6,540 bases of DNA. Source: Chitinophagia bacterium. GTDB taxonomy: Bacteria; Bacteroidota; Bacteroidia; Chitinophagales; Chitinophagaceae. A program made the position numbers and the translations under genes. Of the stretch, positions 5,965-6,540 are shown piece by piece. Within the stretch, counting starts at the first letter, position 1. The number at the start of each line of letters is the position of its first letter. Where the stretch lies: the NCBI GenBank assembly GCA_010027295.1, contig RGVM01000156.1:1-6540 (forward strand), written 5' to 3'. The notes under the pieces were generated by a model that had not been told where the DNA came from, did no database searches, and saw only the letters and a list, made by a program, of their open reading frames with translations.

Positions 5965-6540
5965 CGGAGGATCGATTTGAGCTCCAGCAGGGAATCGATG
6001 ACAAAATCCGGGGAGAAGGACTCGAGAGCCGCCCTACCGAAGGATCCTGTCGTGACCCCGACGACGAGTCCACAGCCGGTCATTCGGCCCTCCTGGATGT
6101 CGACGGACGTATCGCCGACCTTCACGACCTCTTTGGCGGATGCGATGCCGGACCGGCTCATCAGCTCTTCTATCATGAAAGGAAATGGTCGGCCCCTCTC
6201 CACCTCGTCGCTGGCGATCGTATCGTCCACGAGGCCGCGAATCTGCCAGCCGAATCGGCCTACGATGGTGTCGACGATGGTCCGGGGAAATCCCGAGTTC
6301 AGGGCCACGCGAACACCCTTCCCATGCAGATACCGGAAGATATCGTCAGCGCCTTCCATCGGGGCTACGTCATCCGATTCTGCATAGAACCGCACCATCG
6401 AACTGACGAAGCTGGCGTGTATGGCATCCACCGATGCGTCACCGGCGTCGAGCCCACGCCTCGTCAGCACCTGGGCGATGGCTTCCGTCTTGCGGAAGCC
6501 CATCAACGGGTTCACCTCCTCCACGGAGAGATCCACTCCC
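5961..6540 (-). CDS. Second phosphonatase-like HAD hydrolase (HAD-A), 5' end outside window
   Basis: The frame is open to the right edge, so the N-terminus is missing. A GTG at 6536 is an internal valine rather than the start, because the PhnX-like cap begins immediately after it. Visible parts are MGFRKTEAI in the cap, with the expected Schiff-base lysine (codon 6491-6489), motif II LNSGFPR, motif III GRPFPFM with arginine in place of lysine, and motif IV KVGDTSVDIQEG (GDT codons at 6116-6108). About 30 residues carrying the D-x-A-G-T nucleophile motif should lie beyond position 6540. It is a clear but diverged paralogue of HAD-B: motif II differs and it lacks the HTH-containing C-terminal tail. 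Expected chemistry is C-P bond hydrolysis of a 2-oxoethylphosphonate, or of a close analogue, giving phosphate. It may be the first gene of the operon or may have others upstream. Confidence 0.88.
   Translation of the reverse strand, partial: GVDLSVEEVNPLMGFRKTEAIAQVLTRRGLDAGDASVDAIHASFVSSMVRFYAESDDVAPMEGADDIFRYLHGKGVRVALNSGFPRTIVDTIVGRFGWQIRGLVDDTIASDEVERGRPFPFMIEELMSRSGIASAKEVVKVGDTSVDIQEGRMTGCGLVVGVTTGSFGRAALESFSPDFVIDSLLELKSILR

Noticed and set aside
6534..6536. GTG as the start of HAD-A
   Set aside because: The frame is open through the window edge, and the protein would lack the essential HAD nucleophile motif; the true start must lie beyond 6540.

Overview
The window holds one gene-dense block in which all six genes lie on the minus strand, so transcription runs from the right edge to the left edge. 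The first gene is cut by the right edge and the last by the left edge. There is no plus-strand gene, RNA gene, repeat, mobile element or intergenic gap above 60 bp. In order of transcription the genes are: a PhnX-like HAD hydrolase (HAD-A, 5' end missing), a zinc-type alcohol dehydrogenase, a second and complete PhnX-like HAD hydrolase (HAD-B), a 12-helix MFS transporter of the DUF5690 type, a D-amino-acid-oxidase-like FAD oxidoreductase, and a secreted FAD-dependent oxidoreductase of the FAD_oxidored type (3' end missing). Three of the five junctions are 4-bp start/stop overlaps (ATGA, GTGA, ATGA), one is a 15-bp gap, and the last is about 59 bp. At least the first five genes therefore look like one operon.

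The first five genes fit a little-studied phosphonate catabolic cassette. The families I recognise are TIGR03351 (phosphonatase-like hydrolase), TIGR03366 (phosphonate-associated alcohol dehydrogenase) and TIGR03364 (phosphonate-associated FAD oxidase). In the model inferred here, the MFS protein imports an aminophosphonate. The FAD oxidase deaminates it, replacing the usual transaminase PhnW, to give a 2-oxoethylphosphonate such as phosphonoacetaldehyde or its 1-hydroxy derivative. A HAD enzyme then cleaves the C-P bond to release phosphate and an aldehyde, and the dehydrogenase reduces that aldehyde or oxidises a related alcohol. The true substrate cannot be read from the sequence. The notable points are two diverged PhnX-like enzymes in one operon, a dehydrogenase without its structural zinc cysteines, and a transporter that keeps the basic residues of organophosphate carriers such as GlpT.

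The DNA is GC-rich (around 60% by eye), which explains the long antisense shadow reading frames. Starts lack clear Shine-Dalgarno sequences. DUF5690 carriers and secreted FAD_oxidored proteins are, as I recall, common in Bacteroidota and related groups (Planctomycetes, Verrucomicrobia). A GC-rich Bacteroidota member is the best guess, held with modest confidence.
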